Positions 17,261 to 26,781 of a stretch of 64,000 nucleotides of DNA are shown here, piece after piece (the first letter of the stretch is position 1; each line of letters starts with the position of its first letter). The position numbers were made by a program, and so were the translations under genes. Below the pieces are notes generated by a model. The model was given only the letters and a program-made list of their open reading frames with translations, ran no database searches and was not told the DNA's origin. This stretch comes from Methylococcales bacterium (GTDB lineage Bacteria; Pseudomonadota; Gammaproteobacteria; Methylococcales; Methylomonadaceae), in contig JAQURG010000010.1 of assembly GCA_028715725.1 (NCBI GenBank), positions 1 through 64,000 of the forward strand. Reading direction: 5' to 3'.

Positions 17261-20041
17261 GTGAAAAATCAATCACCTCATTATCTGGTTGGTATCGACT
17301 TGGGCACAACCCATACGGTTGTAGCTTTTGCCAAAGCAGAAAAAGCGCCACAGGAAATACAATTATTACAAATTGAACAATTGGTTGCGCCAGGGCAAGT
17401 GGCGGCGAGGCCTTTGTTGCCGTCGGTACGTTATCACCCTGCGCCGGGTGAACTGTCAGCGGCTGATGTTGCGTTTCCAAGCTACAACCCGGAAGCCATG
17501 CCAACAGATCAATCCGCCGTTATCGGCGAAGCCGCACGATTATTAGGCGCCAAAACCAAAGGGCGATTTGTGACCAGCGCTAAAAGCTGGTTATCACACC
17601 CTTCGGTAGATCACAATGCCGAGATTCTGCCGTGGGGCAGCAGCGATGATATCAGCAAGGTTTCGCCTATCAATGCCAGCGCCAGTTATATCGCGCATAT
17701 TCGCACGGTATGGGGTCATAAGTTTCCTGATGCGCCTTTGGAGCAGCAGGATATTGTCATTACCGTTCCCGCTTCCTTTGATGAGGCGGCACGCTCACTG
17801 ACTCTGGAAGCGGCGCGAATTGCAGGTCTAACCCATGTTCGCTTGCTGGAAGAACCTCAGGCGGTTTGTTACGACTGGTTAAGGCGTCATGCAGGGAATA
17901 TTGAACAGGCGCTGGCCAATGTACATTTATTGCTGGTTTGCGATGTAGGCGGCGGCACGACCGATTTAACTCTGATTAAAGTAGAGCAAGGCGAGCATGA
18001 ACCCAAACTGACCCGAATCGGCGTCGGTGATCATTTGATGCTGGGCGGCGATAATATCGATCTGGCCCTGGCTCATCTGACTGAAAGCCGTTTATCCGAT
18101 AATGAAAAACGCTTGTCTGCGGCTGATTTATCGCAGCTGATTGAGCAATGCCGGCTCGCCAAAGAACGACTGCTGGCTGAGGATGCTCCGGAGCATACCA
18201 CAGTTACATTGCTGGGCGGCGGCTCCAGGTTGATTGGCAGTTCCCGCTCAGTGGTACTGACACGTGCTGAAGTCAGGGATATTGCGGTGGATGGATTTTT
18301 CCCTTTATCAGGGCTGGATGATCTGCCTGATAAAAAACGCAGCGGCATGGTTGAGTTTGGTCTTCCATATGCTGCGGAGCCGGCGGTCAGCAAGCATATC
18401 GCCGCGTTTTTAAAGCTGCACGCCGCAGCTTCGGCTGAAGCGTTAAAAGGCGAGGGCAGAGTGCCCGACGCCCTGTTGCTTAACGGCGGCGTATTCCGCA
18501 GCCAACCCATTACTCAAAGACTGGTGAGCTTGCTCAATTCATGGAGCTCCAAGCCGCCTCTCTTGCTGGAAAATAAACATCCTGAATTAGCTGTTGCTTT
18601 TGGCGCCGTGAGCTATGCCATTGCCAGACGGGACAAGAAACTGAAAATCGGCGGCGGTTCGGCGCGCAGTTATTTTTTGCTGGTCGATACCGGTCATGCA
18701 GAAAAACAGCAAGGCATCTGTATCTTGCCCAGAGGCAGTGAAGAAGGCGATGAAGTTGTCTTAAAGGATCGTCATTTTGCTTTGCGATTGGGCATGCCGG
18801 TGCGCTTTCACCTGGCTTCAACAACCGGCGATGCTGAATTTAAACCCGGCGATGGCATTGAAATAACGGATTTATTTTATTCCTTGCCGCCGCTAGCGGT
18901 GGCTTTTGAAGGCGATGAGACCAGGCCGAATGCTGAAGCGATAGTTCAATTGGCGGTCACTCAAACGGAAGTCGGCACGCTTAAAATTCAATGCGTTTCG
19001 GTTGAAAACAGCCATCAGCGCTGGAATGTTGAGTTTCAAATCAGGAGAAAGGGTAGCGCGAGTTTGCAGATGAATGCAACACTGCCTACTCAATTTAATG
19101 GCGCAGTTGAAAAGATACAAGGCATTTTTGGGTCCAGATCCAGAGATATCGATCCCAAGGCTGTAAAAAATCTGCGTGCTGATTTGGAAAAGCAGTTGGG
19201 AACTGCGCGTACAGAATGGGAAACGCCTGTATTACGGGCTATGTTTACGACATTATTGGAGGGAGCGAAATATCATCGCCGCTCAGAAAACCACGAAAGA
19301 GTCTGGCTCAGCCTGATCGGGTTTTGTTTGCGCCCCGGTTTCGGCTATCCGCTTGACGATTGGCGCGTAGAGCAGCTCTGGAAACTTTATCCTCAAGGTA
19401 TACAGTTTGTTAACGAAACCCAGAACTGGACGGAATGGTGGACACTATGGCGGCGGATTGCCGGCGGCTTGAATACAGCAGCCCAGGAACAAATTTTTGC
19501 CGATATTGCCAAGTTTATAAATCCCGCGGCCGCAAGGCAACCCGGAGTCGCCAAGCAGATCAAAAACCGCGGTTATGATGATATAGTGCGCCTCGCCGCT
19601 GTATTGGAGCGCCTACCTGTCGAGAAAAAAATACAACTGGGCGAATGGCTGTTGAATCGCCTGCAAAAAGCCAGCGAGCCCAGCCAGACCTGGTGGGCGG
19701 TCGGGCGTATCGGAGCGCGGCTGCCGTTTCATGGCAGTAGCCACAATGTCATTCCTGCCGATATTGTCTGCAAATGGTTGTTCCAGATTATGTCTGAAGA
19801 TTGGAAGAAAACGCCTCATGCCGGATTTGCCGCCACGTTAATTGCGCGTATGAGCGGAGATCGGGTTCGTGATATTGATGAATCCATGCGTCAGCAAATC
19901 ATAGCAAAACTTAAATTAACTAAAGCCCCGTCATCGTGGATAGATATGGTCGAGCAGGTTAAAGAACTGGATGAAAAAGAAGAAAAACAGATTTTCGGTG
20001 AAGCATTGCCGCCAGGATTAAAGTTAATTAATAATAATTGA
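17261..20041 (+). CDS. Large Hsp70-family protein (DUF3731 type)
   Basis: This 926-aa protein starts at GTG. Residues about 9-450 are an actin-like ATPase of the Hsp70 superfamily. Phosphate-1 is VGIDLGTTHTVVAFAKA, phosphate-2 is LLVCDVGGGTTDLTLIKV, and the adenosine motif region is ALLLNGGVFRSQPI. A substrate-domain-like beta region follows, then a long C-terminal helical region (from about 650) in place of the normal lid. This matches the DUF3731-type Hsp70-like proteins of proteobacteria. It is not DnaK: its length is far over 640 aa and the C-terminus differs. Its client and any co-chaperones are unknown. A small membrane-protein gene follows by 10 bp, and topB and ssb lie beyond. Confidence 0.88.
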   Translation: MKNQSPHYLVGIDLGTTHTVVAFAKAEKAPQEIQLLQIEQLVAPGQVAARPLLPSVRYHPAPGELSAADVAFPSYNPEAMPTDQSAVIGEAARLLGAKTKGRFVTSAKSWLSHPSVDHNAEILPWGSSDDISKVSPINASASYIAHIRTVWGHKFPDAPLEQQDIVITVPASFDEAARSLTLEAARIAGLTHVRLLEEPQAVCYDWLRRHAGNIEQALANVHLLLVCDVGGGTTDLTLIKVEQGEHEPKLTRIGVGDHLMLGGDNIDLALAHLTESRLSDNEKRLSAADLSQLIEQCRLAKERLLAEDAPEHTTVTLLGGGSRLIGSSRSVVLTRAEVRDIAVDGFFPLSGLDDLPDKKRSGMVEFGLPYAAEPAVSKHIAAFLKLHAAASAEALKGEGRVPDALLLNGGVFRSQPITQRLVSLLNSWSSKPPLLLENKHPELAVAFGAVSYAIARRDKKLKIGGGSARSYFLLVDTGHAEKQQGICILPRGSEEGDEVVLKDRHFALRLGMPVRFHLASTTGDAEFKPGDGIEITDLFYSLPPLAVAFEGDETRPNAEAIVQLAVTQTEVGTLKIQCVSVENSHQRWNVEFQIRRKGSASLQMNATLPTQFNGAVEKIQGIFGSRSRDIDPKAVKNLRADLEKQLGTARTEWETPVLRAMFTTLLEGAKYHRRSENHERVWLSLIGFCLRPGFGYPLDDWRVEQLWKLYPQGIQFVNETQNWTEWWTLWRRIAGGLNTAAQEQIFADIAKFINPAAARQPGVAKQIKNRGYDDIVRLAAVLERLPVEKKIQLGEWLLNRLQKASEPSQTWWAVGRIGARLPFHGSSHNVIPADIVCKWLFQIMSEDWKKTPHAGFAATLIARMSGDRVRDIDESMRQQIIAKLKLTKAPSSWIDMVEQVKELDEKEEKQIFGEALPPGLKLINNN

Positions 20042-20051
20042 TGGGATAACA

Positions 20052-20402
20052 ATGAAATTAATCAGCATTGTCATGATTGCAGGTTTTATCCTGCTTTATT
20101 TTGTAGGTGCTGCGTTCAAAATACAAATGATGAACTGGGAAATATTGATTCATAGCGCCCTCAGGTTCACAGGCTTTATTCTTATTGGCGTCAGTGTGCT
20201 TTATGCTAATAAACTCAGATTGAGAAGTGCGGTTTTTCTGGTTTTGGCGCTGGTTTTAACCGATGATATCGTGGATTATTTTAGAAATGTTAACAGCTTC
20301 AGCTTTGAAAACACACTGTATGGTATTTATATGCTGTTATGGGGTTCCTTGATGGGCTATCTGTTTATGAAATATTCAAAAGATAAAATTGACACGCAGT
20401 AG
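20052..20402 (+). CDS. Small four-helix membrane protein
   Basis: This 116-aa protein has about four hydrophobic segments (ISIVMIAGFILLYFVGAAF; ALRFTGFILIGVSVLYA; SAVFLVLALVLTDDIVDYF; LYGIYMLLWGSLMGYLF) and a basic C-terminus. No family is recognised. It begins 10 bp after the Hsp70 gene and is likely co-transcribed with it. The acidic TDDIVDYF inside a helix is unusual. Confidence 0.7.
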   Translation: MKLISIVMIAGFILLYFVGAAFKIQMMNWEILIHSALRFTGFILIGVSVLYANKLRLRSAVFLVLALVLTDDIVDYFRNVNSFSFENTLYGIYMLLWGSLMGYLFMKYSKDKIDTQ

Positions 20403-20478
20403 TATCTGATTTTGTGTTGTGCATGAATATCCGGTGGATGACAGGCAGGCAAACCACTATCCAGCAAAAAAGCAGTTC

Positions 20479-22818
20479 ATGAAAGTCATCCTGACAGAAA
20501 AGCCTTCAGTTGCCCGTGATATAGCCAGATGTCTAAACATCAGCAACAAATGTGATGGCTATTTTGAGGGCAATGGCTATCAGATTACCTGGGCTTTTGG
20601 CCATTTGGTCGAATTGAAAGAACCTGATGAATACCATTCCGAATGGAAACGCTGGTCTCTGGAATCCCTGCCCATCATTCCCGAACAGTTCGGCCTGAAA
20701 GCGCGCGCCGATGAGTCTGCGCAAAAGCAACTAAATATCATCAAGCGCCTATTCAAGTCAGCCAAAGAAATTATCTGCGCCACCGATGCCGGACGGGAAG
20801 GGGAGCTGATCTTCAGATATATCCTGTCCTGGACTGAATGCCTGCAAAAACCCTTCAAACGCCTGTGGATCAGTTCGTTAACGGATGATTCCATACGCCA
20901 GGGTTTTGCTCAATTACAAGATGGCAAATTTTTTGACGGACTTTACCGCGCCGCCAAATGCCGCAGCGAATCGGACTGGATAGTCGGCTTGAATGCGACG
21001 CGGCTGTATACCCTCAAGTTTGGCCGGCAAGGCGTTTTATGGACGATAGGCCGAGTGCAAACACCGGTGCTTGCGCTTATTGTGCAGAAAGATCTGGAGA
21101 TAGCAGGCTTCGTTCCCAAAGACTTCTGGGAATTGCATACGCTTTACAGAGAGGCTGATTTTCAGTATGCGGGCGGGCGATTTGATCTCAAATCCGATGC
21201 CGAAGCCCTGCTAAGCCGGATTGAAGGGCAGGATTTCGAGATTACTTCCGTTAAGGGCAAACGCGAACTGGTCAATCCGCCGTTATTGTACGATCTGACC
21301 GATTTACAAAAAGACCTGAGCATCCGTTATGGCTTTACCGCCGATCAAACATTAACATGCGCCCAGCAGTTATACGAGAAAAAACATATCACTTATCCGC
21401 GCACGGATAGCCGCTGTTTAACTAACGACATGAAGCCCGGCATGAAGCCCTTGCTGGAAAAATTAAGGCGAAATTCCGGACCACAGATAGCCGCGCTGGA
21501 TCTTGATAAGCTGCAACTGGGCAGTCGCTATTTCAATGACGCCAAAGTAAGCGATCACCACGCCATTATCCCCACGACGACATTGCCGGGATCCTTAGCC
21601 AATGATGAAGCCAGGGTTTATAAAGCTATCGTCTTGCGTTTTATTGCAGCCTTTTATCCGCCCTGCGTCAAACAGGTCACTACTGTTTTAGGTGAAGCCC
21701 GGAAGGTACAGTTTAAAACCACAGGTACTGTGATCGAGTCGCCCGGCTGGCAGGTATTATACAAAAATGATTCGTCCGGTCAGCCTTCATCGGCGGCCAA
21801 TGAAAAAGACATTAAAATTCTGCCCAATTTTGTAAAGGGTGAAACGGGGGCGCACCAGCCTTTCATTAATCAGGGCAAAACTACGCCGCCCAAAGCCTAT
21901 AACGAAGCCAGCCTGTTAAGCATGATGGAATCCGCCGGGAAAACCTGTGATGATGAAGAACTTAAAGAGGCATTAAAAGAAAAAGGATTGGGTACGCCTG
22001 CAACCAGAGCTTCGATTATTGAAGTGCTGATCAAACGCAATTATATCCAGAGGCAAAAAAAGCTGTTGCTCAGTACGGAATCAGGGCGGCATCTCATCTC
22101 CATTATAGAGGATGATCGCTTGAAGTCTGCTGCAATGACCGGCGAATGGGAGGCCAAGCTCAAAAAGATAGAACATCATGCTTATGATCCTGAACAATTC
22201 ATGGCCGAGATTATTCAATTCACCCAAAAAATAACAAGTGAATCGGCAAAGCCGCCTTATGACAGCAGCCAGTTAGGCGACTGCCCGATTTGCCGCCATC
22301 CTGTTATTGAAGGTAAAAAAGGCTATGGTTGCAGTGCCTGGAAAAACGGCTGCAAATTTGTGTTATGGAAACAGGTTGATGGCTTGACAATTACCCGGGA
22401 AATGGCATGCCAGTTATTGCAAAACGGTCGAACGCTGAACGCTTACGCCATCAGGATAAATGATGAAGTTTTTAACGCCCGGCTCACTCTTAATTCGCAA
22501 GGAGAGTTGGGTTATAACAAACAACAAACGCAGCAGGCGCAAAAGGTAACCGAAGCCATTGCCGATTGTCCGCTGTGTAACGGCAAGTTCATCGAAACTG
22601 CCAAAGCCTACAGTTGCAGCGAATGGCGCAACGGTTGCAAAGCCGTTATCTGGAAAACGATTGCCCATAAAAAAATAACGGCCGCGATGGCTAAAAAGCT
22701 ATTAACCAAAGGCGAAACCGGAATTCTTAAAGGTTTTAAATCGGCTAAAGGAGCCGAGTTTGAAGTCAACCTGAAGCTTGTCGACGGCAAAGTTGAAATG
22801 GACTTTGCCGCGCATTAA
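20479..22818 (+). CDS. topB: DNA topoisomerase III
   Basis: This type IA topoisomerase decatenates DNA by single-strand passage. I prefer ATG 20479 (MKVILTEKPSVARDIARCLN; 779 aa), because it matches the conserved N-terminus. The track start at GTG 20419 adds 20 unrelated residues. The Toprim domain shows ATDAGREGELIFRYI, and the active-site tyrosine lies in ITYPRTDSRCLT. Two tandem Cys-rich repeats end the protein (CPICRHP to GCSAWKNGCKFVLW and CPLCNGK to SCSEWRNGCKAVIW), as in other TopB proteins. It is followed 69 bp later by ssb, a pairing also common in integrative elements. Confidence 0.94.
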   Translation: MKVILTEKPSVARDIARCLNISNKCDGYFEGNGYQITWAFGHLVELKEPDEYHSEWKRWSLESLPIIPEQFGLKARADESAQKQLNIIKRLFKSAKEIICATDAGREGELIFRYILSWTECLQKPFKRLWISSLTDDSIRQGFAQLQDGKFFDGLYRAAKCRSESDWIVGLNATRLYTLKFGRQGVLWTIGRVQTPVLALIVQKDLEIAGFVPKDFWELHTLYREADFQYAGGRFDLKSDAEALLSRIEGQDFEITSVKGKRELVNPPLLYDLTDLQKDLSIRYGFTADQTLTCAQQLYEKKHITYPRTDSRCLTNDMKPGMKPLLEKLRRNSGPQIAALDLDKLQLGSRYFNDAKVSDHHAIIPTTTLPGSLANDEARVYKAIVLRFIAAFYPPCVKQVTTVLGEARKVQFKTTGTVIESPGWQVLYKNDSSGQPSSAANEKDIKILPNFVKGETGAHQPFINQGKTTPPKAYNEASLLSMMESAGKTCDDEELKEALKEKGLGTPATRASIIEVLIKRNYIQRQKKLLLSTESGRHLISIIEDDRLKSAAMTGEWEAKLKKIEHHAYDPEQFMAEIIQFTQKITSESAKPPYDSSQLGDCPICRHPVIEGKKGYGCSAWKNGCKFVLWKQVDGLTITREMACQLLQNGRTLNAYAIRINDEVFNARLTLNSQGELGYNKQQTQQAQKVTEAIADCPLCNGKFIETAKAYSCSEWRNGCKAVIWKTIAHKKITAAMAKKLLTKGETGILKGFKSAKGAEFEVNLKLVDGKVEMDFAAH

Positions 22819-22887
22819 TTTTTCTTTTGGCTACAAGCCCAAAGCAAACGATAATAGCGACATTGTTATTTAATCAAGAGATAAAAA

Positions 22888-23322
22888 ATGAGCAACGTTT
22901 TCAGTTTTACCGGCACAGTGGGCCGAGATGCCGAAGTCAGATACGCCCCGTCCGGTCTGGCAGTATTGAGTTTTACCGTAGCCAACAATATCGGGTTTGG
23001 CGATAAACAGCAAACGCTATGGATACGCGTAACCTTGTTCGGCAAGCGGGCGGAAGGGCAATTGCAAAACTATCTGAAGAAAGGCCAGCAAGTGTTTGTA
23101 TCCGGTGAATTAACGCAAAGTGAATATAAGGCGAATGACGGCACGACAAAAACCAGCCTGGAATTGAACGCTAACATAATCGATTTGATCGGCAAGAAAA
23201 ACGAGTCGAGCCAGCCGCAACAAAATTATCAGCCTTCCGGAGTTCGGGAGCGGGCGCCTGTCCGGGAAGAGGTTAACCACGATAATTTTGATACGCCCTA
23301 TGATGACGATATTCCGTTTTAG
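22888..23322 (+). CDS. ssb: Single-stranded DNA-binding protein
   Basis: This 144-aa OB-fold protein coats ssDNA in replication and repair. It starts MSNVFSFTGTVGRDAEVRYAP, has WIRVTLFGKRAEGQLQNYLKKGQQVFVSGEL, and ends in the acidic tip DDDIPF that recruits partner proteins. It is shorter and more divergent than a typical chromosomal gammaproteobacterial SSB of about 175 aa. That fits a second, accessory copy paired with topB. A terminator follows. Confidence 0.93.
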   Translation: MSNVFSFTGTVGRDAEVRYAPSGLAVLSFTVANNIGFGDKQQTLWIRVTLFGKRAEGQLQNYLKKGQQVFVSGELTQSEYKANDGTTKTSLELNANIIDLIGKKNESSQPQQNYQPSGVRERAPVREEVNHDNFDTPYDDDIPF

Positions 23323-23358
23323 GAGTCACCTTAGAATAATTTTGAAAAAAATATTATT

Positions 23359-23384
23359 AAGCCTCTGTTATAAGAGGCTTTTTC
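23359..23384 (+). terminator. Rho-independent terminator after ssb
   Basis: AAGCCTCT and AGAGGCTT pair around a short loop and are followed by T's (TTTTTC). It lies about 40 bp past the ssb stop. It separates the topB-ssb unit from the AT-rich restriction gene. Confidence 0.88.
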
Positions 23385-23525
23385 ATTTAATTAACTGCGT
23401 AACAATAGTTAGCAGTATAAGCCCGTTAATTTATTCCAGAGACTTCGTATTTGGAACATATGTAAGGTTACAATTAGGTATGCACTTTAATTTTAAAGAT
23501 TTTTAACCATAGATGTGCCATTTTA

Positions 23526-26500
23526 ATGACAAAATTATCTAAAGGATTATACGACCGCCTCATTCATGAAGATGAATTAATAGAATTAAATCGCCTAGTC
23601 TTTGAGGGGCGGGCAAGGGTGCAAACTCCTTCTTTCATTGAGAATAGGGAATATTTATTAGCCGAGCTAATGAATAGATTGCCTGAGTTATTAGATGAAA
23701 TTTCCTCTTCAAAAGATAACGATTTAGAAAAAGCTCAAGCTGAACTCAAGTTAATCTCAAGCTTGCTGAAAAATGCCAGACTTGAGTCAAAAGCTGAGCT
23801 TGAAACAGATTTTATTGCAGACCCGGCTCAAGTTTTACGCTCTATTCACGAACCTAACATGCCAGGAATTTTTCCTATTACTGGTTTGCGGACTCCTTGG
23901 CTATTTAGTTCTTCACGTAGCGAACCTTCTTTATTGCATGAACTTATTGCAGAGTTACAAGCTGTAGATACAGTCGATATTTTGGTCAGCTTCATTACCT
24001 GGAGCGGGGTAAGAAAAATAATCGATGTATTGAAGCAAGCTACAGCGATTGATGCTGCAGGAAATTCTCGGACAAAATTTCGCATTTTAACAACTACTTA
24101 TATAGGCGCAACAGATGCAAAAGCGGTGAATGCTTTAGCTGAGCTTCCCAATGTTGAGTTAAGAATTTCATTGGATGGAAGACGCACAAGATTACACGCT
24201 AAAGCCTGGATTTTTAATCGAAATAGTGGCTTTGGTACGGCATTTATAGGTAGCGCCAATCTATCTGAATCAGCGTTAATTAGCGGCATAGAATGGACAG
24301 TCAAATTAACACAAATCTCAAACGAGCCTATTTTCAGAAACGCTCAAGCACATTTTGAAACGCTTTGGAATGATGGTGAGTTTCTGCATTATGATCCCAG
24401 TAACCAAGACCATCGTAATGCTTTAGAGAAAGCATTACGTGCAGAATCCAGTCGCGGCAATAGCAATCAAAAAAATTCAGAACCCATTGCAATTCAGACT
24501 TGGTTTGATTTAAGTCCTAAGCCATATCAACAAGAAATGCTTGATCGTTTAGCATCTGAGAGAGCCCATCAGCGTAATCGCAACTTGGTTGTTGCAGCAA
24601 CAGGCACTGGCAAAACCGTTGTTGCTGCTTTTGATTATGCTCGTCTGGCAAAAGAGCGAGGAGGTCAACCACGATTATTATTTGTTGCGCATAGGATACA
24701 AATTTTAAAACAGGCTATTAATACTTTCCGCCAAGTGCTGCGTGATTCAAACTTTGGTGAGTTATTGGACGGCAATAATGTAGCCAAGCAACATGACCAT
24801 TTATTTGCGACTATTAATACGATAAATTACCGTGACTTAGTAGGTCAACAGGGTGCAGATTTTTGGTACATGGTCATTATGGATGAGGCGCACCATTTAC
24901 CAGCCAATTCGTTTGACAAATTTATTTCATCGGTTAAACCCGCTATCCTTTTGGGTTTAACTGCTACACCAGAGCGGACAGACGGCAAAAGTTTAAATCA
25001 GTACTTCGATACAAGACCGGATGGTTCACCGGCTGTTACATTAAGATTATGGGATGCTCTGGACCAAGAGTTGCTTGCCCCTTTTGAGTATTATGCAACC
25101 CATGACGATGTTGATTTAACTAACATTCAATGGAAACAAATAAATGTTGATGCCCAACTCGATAATATAATTTTTGCCAGCGATATACGTGCTCGCTCAG
25201 CACTTCAAGCCGTTGAAACTTACGTCAGTAATTTAGAAAAGCTCAAAGCCATCGGTTTTTGCATCAGTGTGCGACATGCTGAATTTATGGCTGACTACTT
25301 TAATTTTCATAACTTACCGTCAAAATCAATTACAGGTCAACACAATCAAGCAGAACGCGATCATGCGATAAATGAGCTTCAGAATGGCAGGCTAAAAGTA
25401 ATTTTCACTTGTGACTTATTCAATGAAGGAGTCGATATACCTGATATAAACACCTTATTGCTGCTTCGCCCAACTCAAAGTCCAGTCGTATTTCAGCAGC
25501 AAATTGGTCGGGGTTTACGGCTATCTCCAGGTAAAAGTAGTTGCTTAGTCTTGGATTTTATTGGTACTTATTCTCAGGATTTCAGGTTTGATGTGTTGTT
25601 GAGATCTTTAACCGGACAAAGCAGGGCGGTAATAAAAGAATCGGTTGATAAAGGCTTCGGATTATTGCCGACAGGCTGTCATATCCAATTTGATAGAGTT
25701 GCTAGAGAACGTGTATTAGCGAGTCTTAAATTTGCTCTTAATTTAAACGTGAATCGACTCACAGCAGAGTTAATAGCCTGGGCGAATGCTAAAGACAAAA
25801 CTCAAATTAAATTGAAGGATTTTCTGATTGAGAATGAAATCGAAATTTCAGATATTTATTCGGCAAACCATTATTGGAGTGAGTTTAAACGACGTGCTCA
25901 GCTTCCAACAAAAAGCAAGGGCCCTAGAGAAGACGCACTTTCTCGCAGAATAAAAAGTATTTTGTATGTTGATGATGTCGAAATGTTAAATGCTTGGCAT
26001 CAAGCTTTGATGCGAAACAAGATTGACGAAATTAGAACCCAAGTCCTTGCGCATAAATTTTTAGTGAGCCCATCTGAATTGATCAATCCTGAGCAATTCA
26101 TATCTTTAATAGAACGACATCCTGCTGTCAGGGAAGAGCTGATTGAAGTAATTGAATGGCGCTTAGAACAATCAGTTCAGCCTTATTCACGTCTTCAAGG
26201 CGCTCCACCATCATGGCCGCTCTCTCTGCATAATCGATATTCAAGGTCTGATATTATTACAGCAATCGGTTATTCAAACGCCATCAAACGTCCTGCATTT
26301 TGGGAAGGATGTCTGGCGATTTTGGAATGTAAAATAGAACTCATGTTTGTGACTTTGGATAAAAGTGAAGGTTTTGCAGATCGTGTTCAATATCATGACT
26401 ACGCTATCAGTCCTAAATTATTCCACTGGCAATCTCAAAATAAGGCCAGAGCAACAAATATAACAGGTCAGCGCTATTTAAATAGTGTTGCCGGACCAAG

Positions 26501-26681
26501 CGCCAATGGTTGGCGGTTTTATTTATTTGTCCGAGAAAACAATAATTCCGTTTTTGCCGTGCTTGGTGAAGCTTTGCTAATTAAAGCAGAAGGCGAACGT
26601 CCTATTTCAATTACATGGGAACTTAAGAATGCAATGCCTATTGAATTGTTTAGACATTTTTCAATATTGAAAACAGCTTAA
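23526..26681 (+). CDS. SauUSI-like PLD-helicase-DUF3427 restriction enzyme candidate
   Basis: This 1051-aa protein has three parts. An N-terminal phospholipase-D-type nuclease carries the HxK-(x)n-N signature (RLHAKAWIFN, then GSANLSESAL, about residues 222-250). An SF2 helicase follows, with Walker A AATGTGKTVVAAF (about 357), DEAH box MDEAHHLPA (about 452) and motif VI QQQIGRGLR (about 660). The long C-terminal region fits DUF3427. This order matches SauUSI, the ATP-dependent type IV enzyme that cuts DNA carrying 5-methyl- or hydroxymethylcytosine. The function here is inferred from architecture. The gene is visibly more AT-rich than its neighbours and has no methylase partner, consistent with a transferred stand-alone defence gene. 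Confidence 0.85.
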   Translation: MTKLSKGLYDRLIHEDELIELNRLVFEGRARVQTPSFIENREYLLAELMNRLPELLDEISSSKDNDLEKAQAELKLISSLLKNARLESKAELETDFIADPAQVLRSIHEPNMPGIFPITGLRTPWLFSSSRSEPSLLHELIAELQAVDTVDILVSFITWSGVRKIIDVLKQATAIDAAGNSRTKFRILTTTYIGATDAKAVNALAELPNVELRISLDGRRTRLHAKAWIFNRNSGFGTAFIGSANLSESALISGIEWTVKLTQISNEPIFRNAQAHFETLWNDGEFLHYDPSNQDHRNALEKALRAESSRGNSNQKNSEPIAIQTWFDLSPKPYQQEMLDRLASERAHQRNRNLVVAATGTGKTVVAAFDYARLAKERGGQPRLLFVAHRIQILKQAINTFRQVLRDSNFGELLDGNNVAKQHDHLFATINTINYRDLVGQQGADFWYMVIMDEAHHLPANSFDKFISSVKPAILLGLTATPERTDGKSLNQYFDTRPDGSPAVTLRLWDALDQELLAPFEYYATHDDVDLTNIQWKQINVDAQLDNIIFASDIRARSALQAVETYVSNLEKLKAIGFCISVRHAEFMADYFNFHNLPSKSITGQHNQAERDHAINELQNGRLKVIFTCDLFNEGVDIPDINTLLLLRPTQSPVVFQQQIGRGLRLSPGKSSCLVLDFIGTYSQDFRFDVLLRSLTGQSRAVIKESVDKGFGLLPTGCHIQFDRVARERVLASLKFALNLNVNRLTAELIAWANAKDKTQIKLKDFLIENEIEISDIYSANHYWSEFKRRAQLPTKSKGPREDALSRRIKSILYVDDVEMLNAWHQALMRNKIDEIRTQVLAHKFLVSPSELINPEQFISLIERHPAVREELIEVIEWRLEQSVQPYSRLQGAPPSWPLSLHNRYSRSDIITAIGYSNAIKRPAFWEGCLAILECKIELMFVTLDKSEGFADRVQYHDYAISPKLFHWQSQNKARATNITGQRYLNSVAGPSANGWRFYLFVRENNNSVFAVLGEALLIKAEGERPISITWELKNAMPIELFRHFSILKTA

Positions 26682-26781
26682 TGATAGCTTTAAGTAAAAT
26701 CGCTAATTTAATTGTGTAATTTTAATATAAATATTACAAGAAGCACTCAAGTATATTTAACTGTTCTAAAGGGTGACTGAA

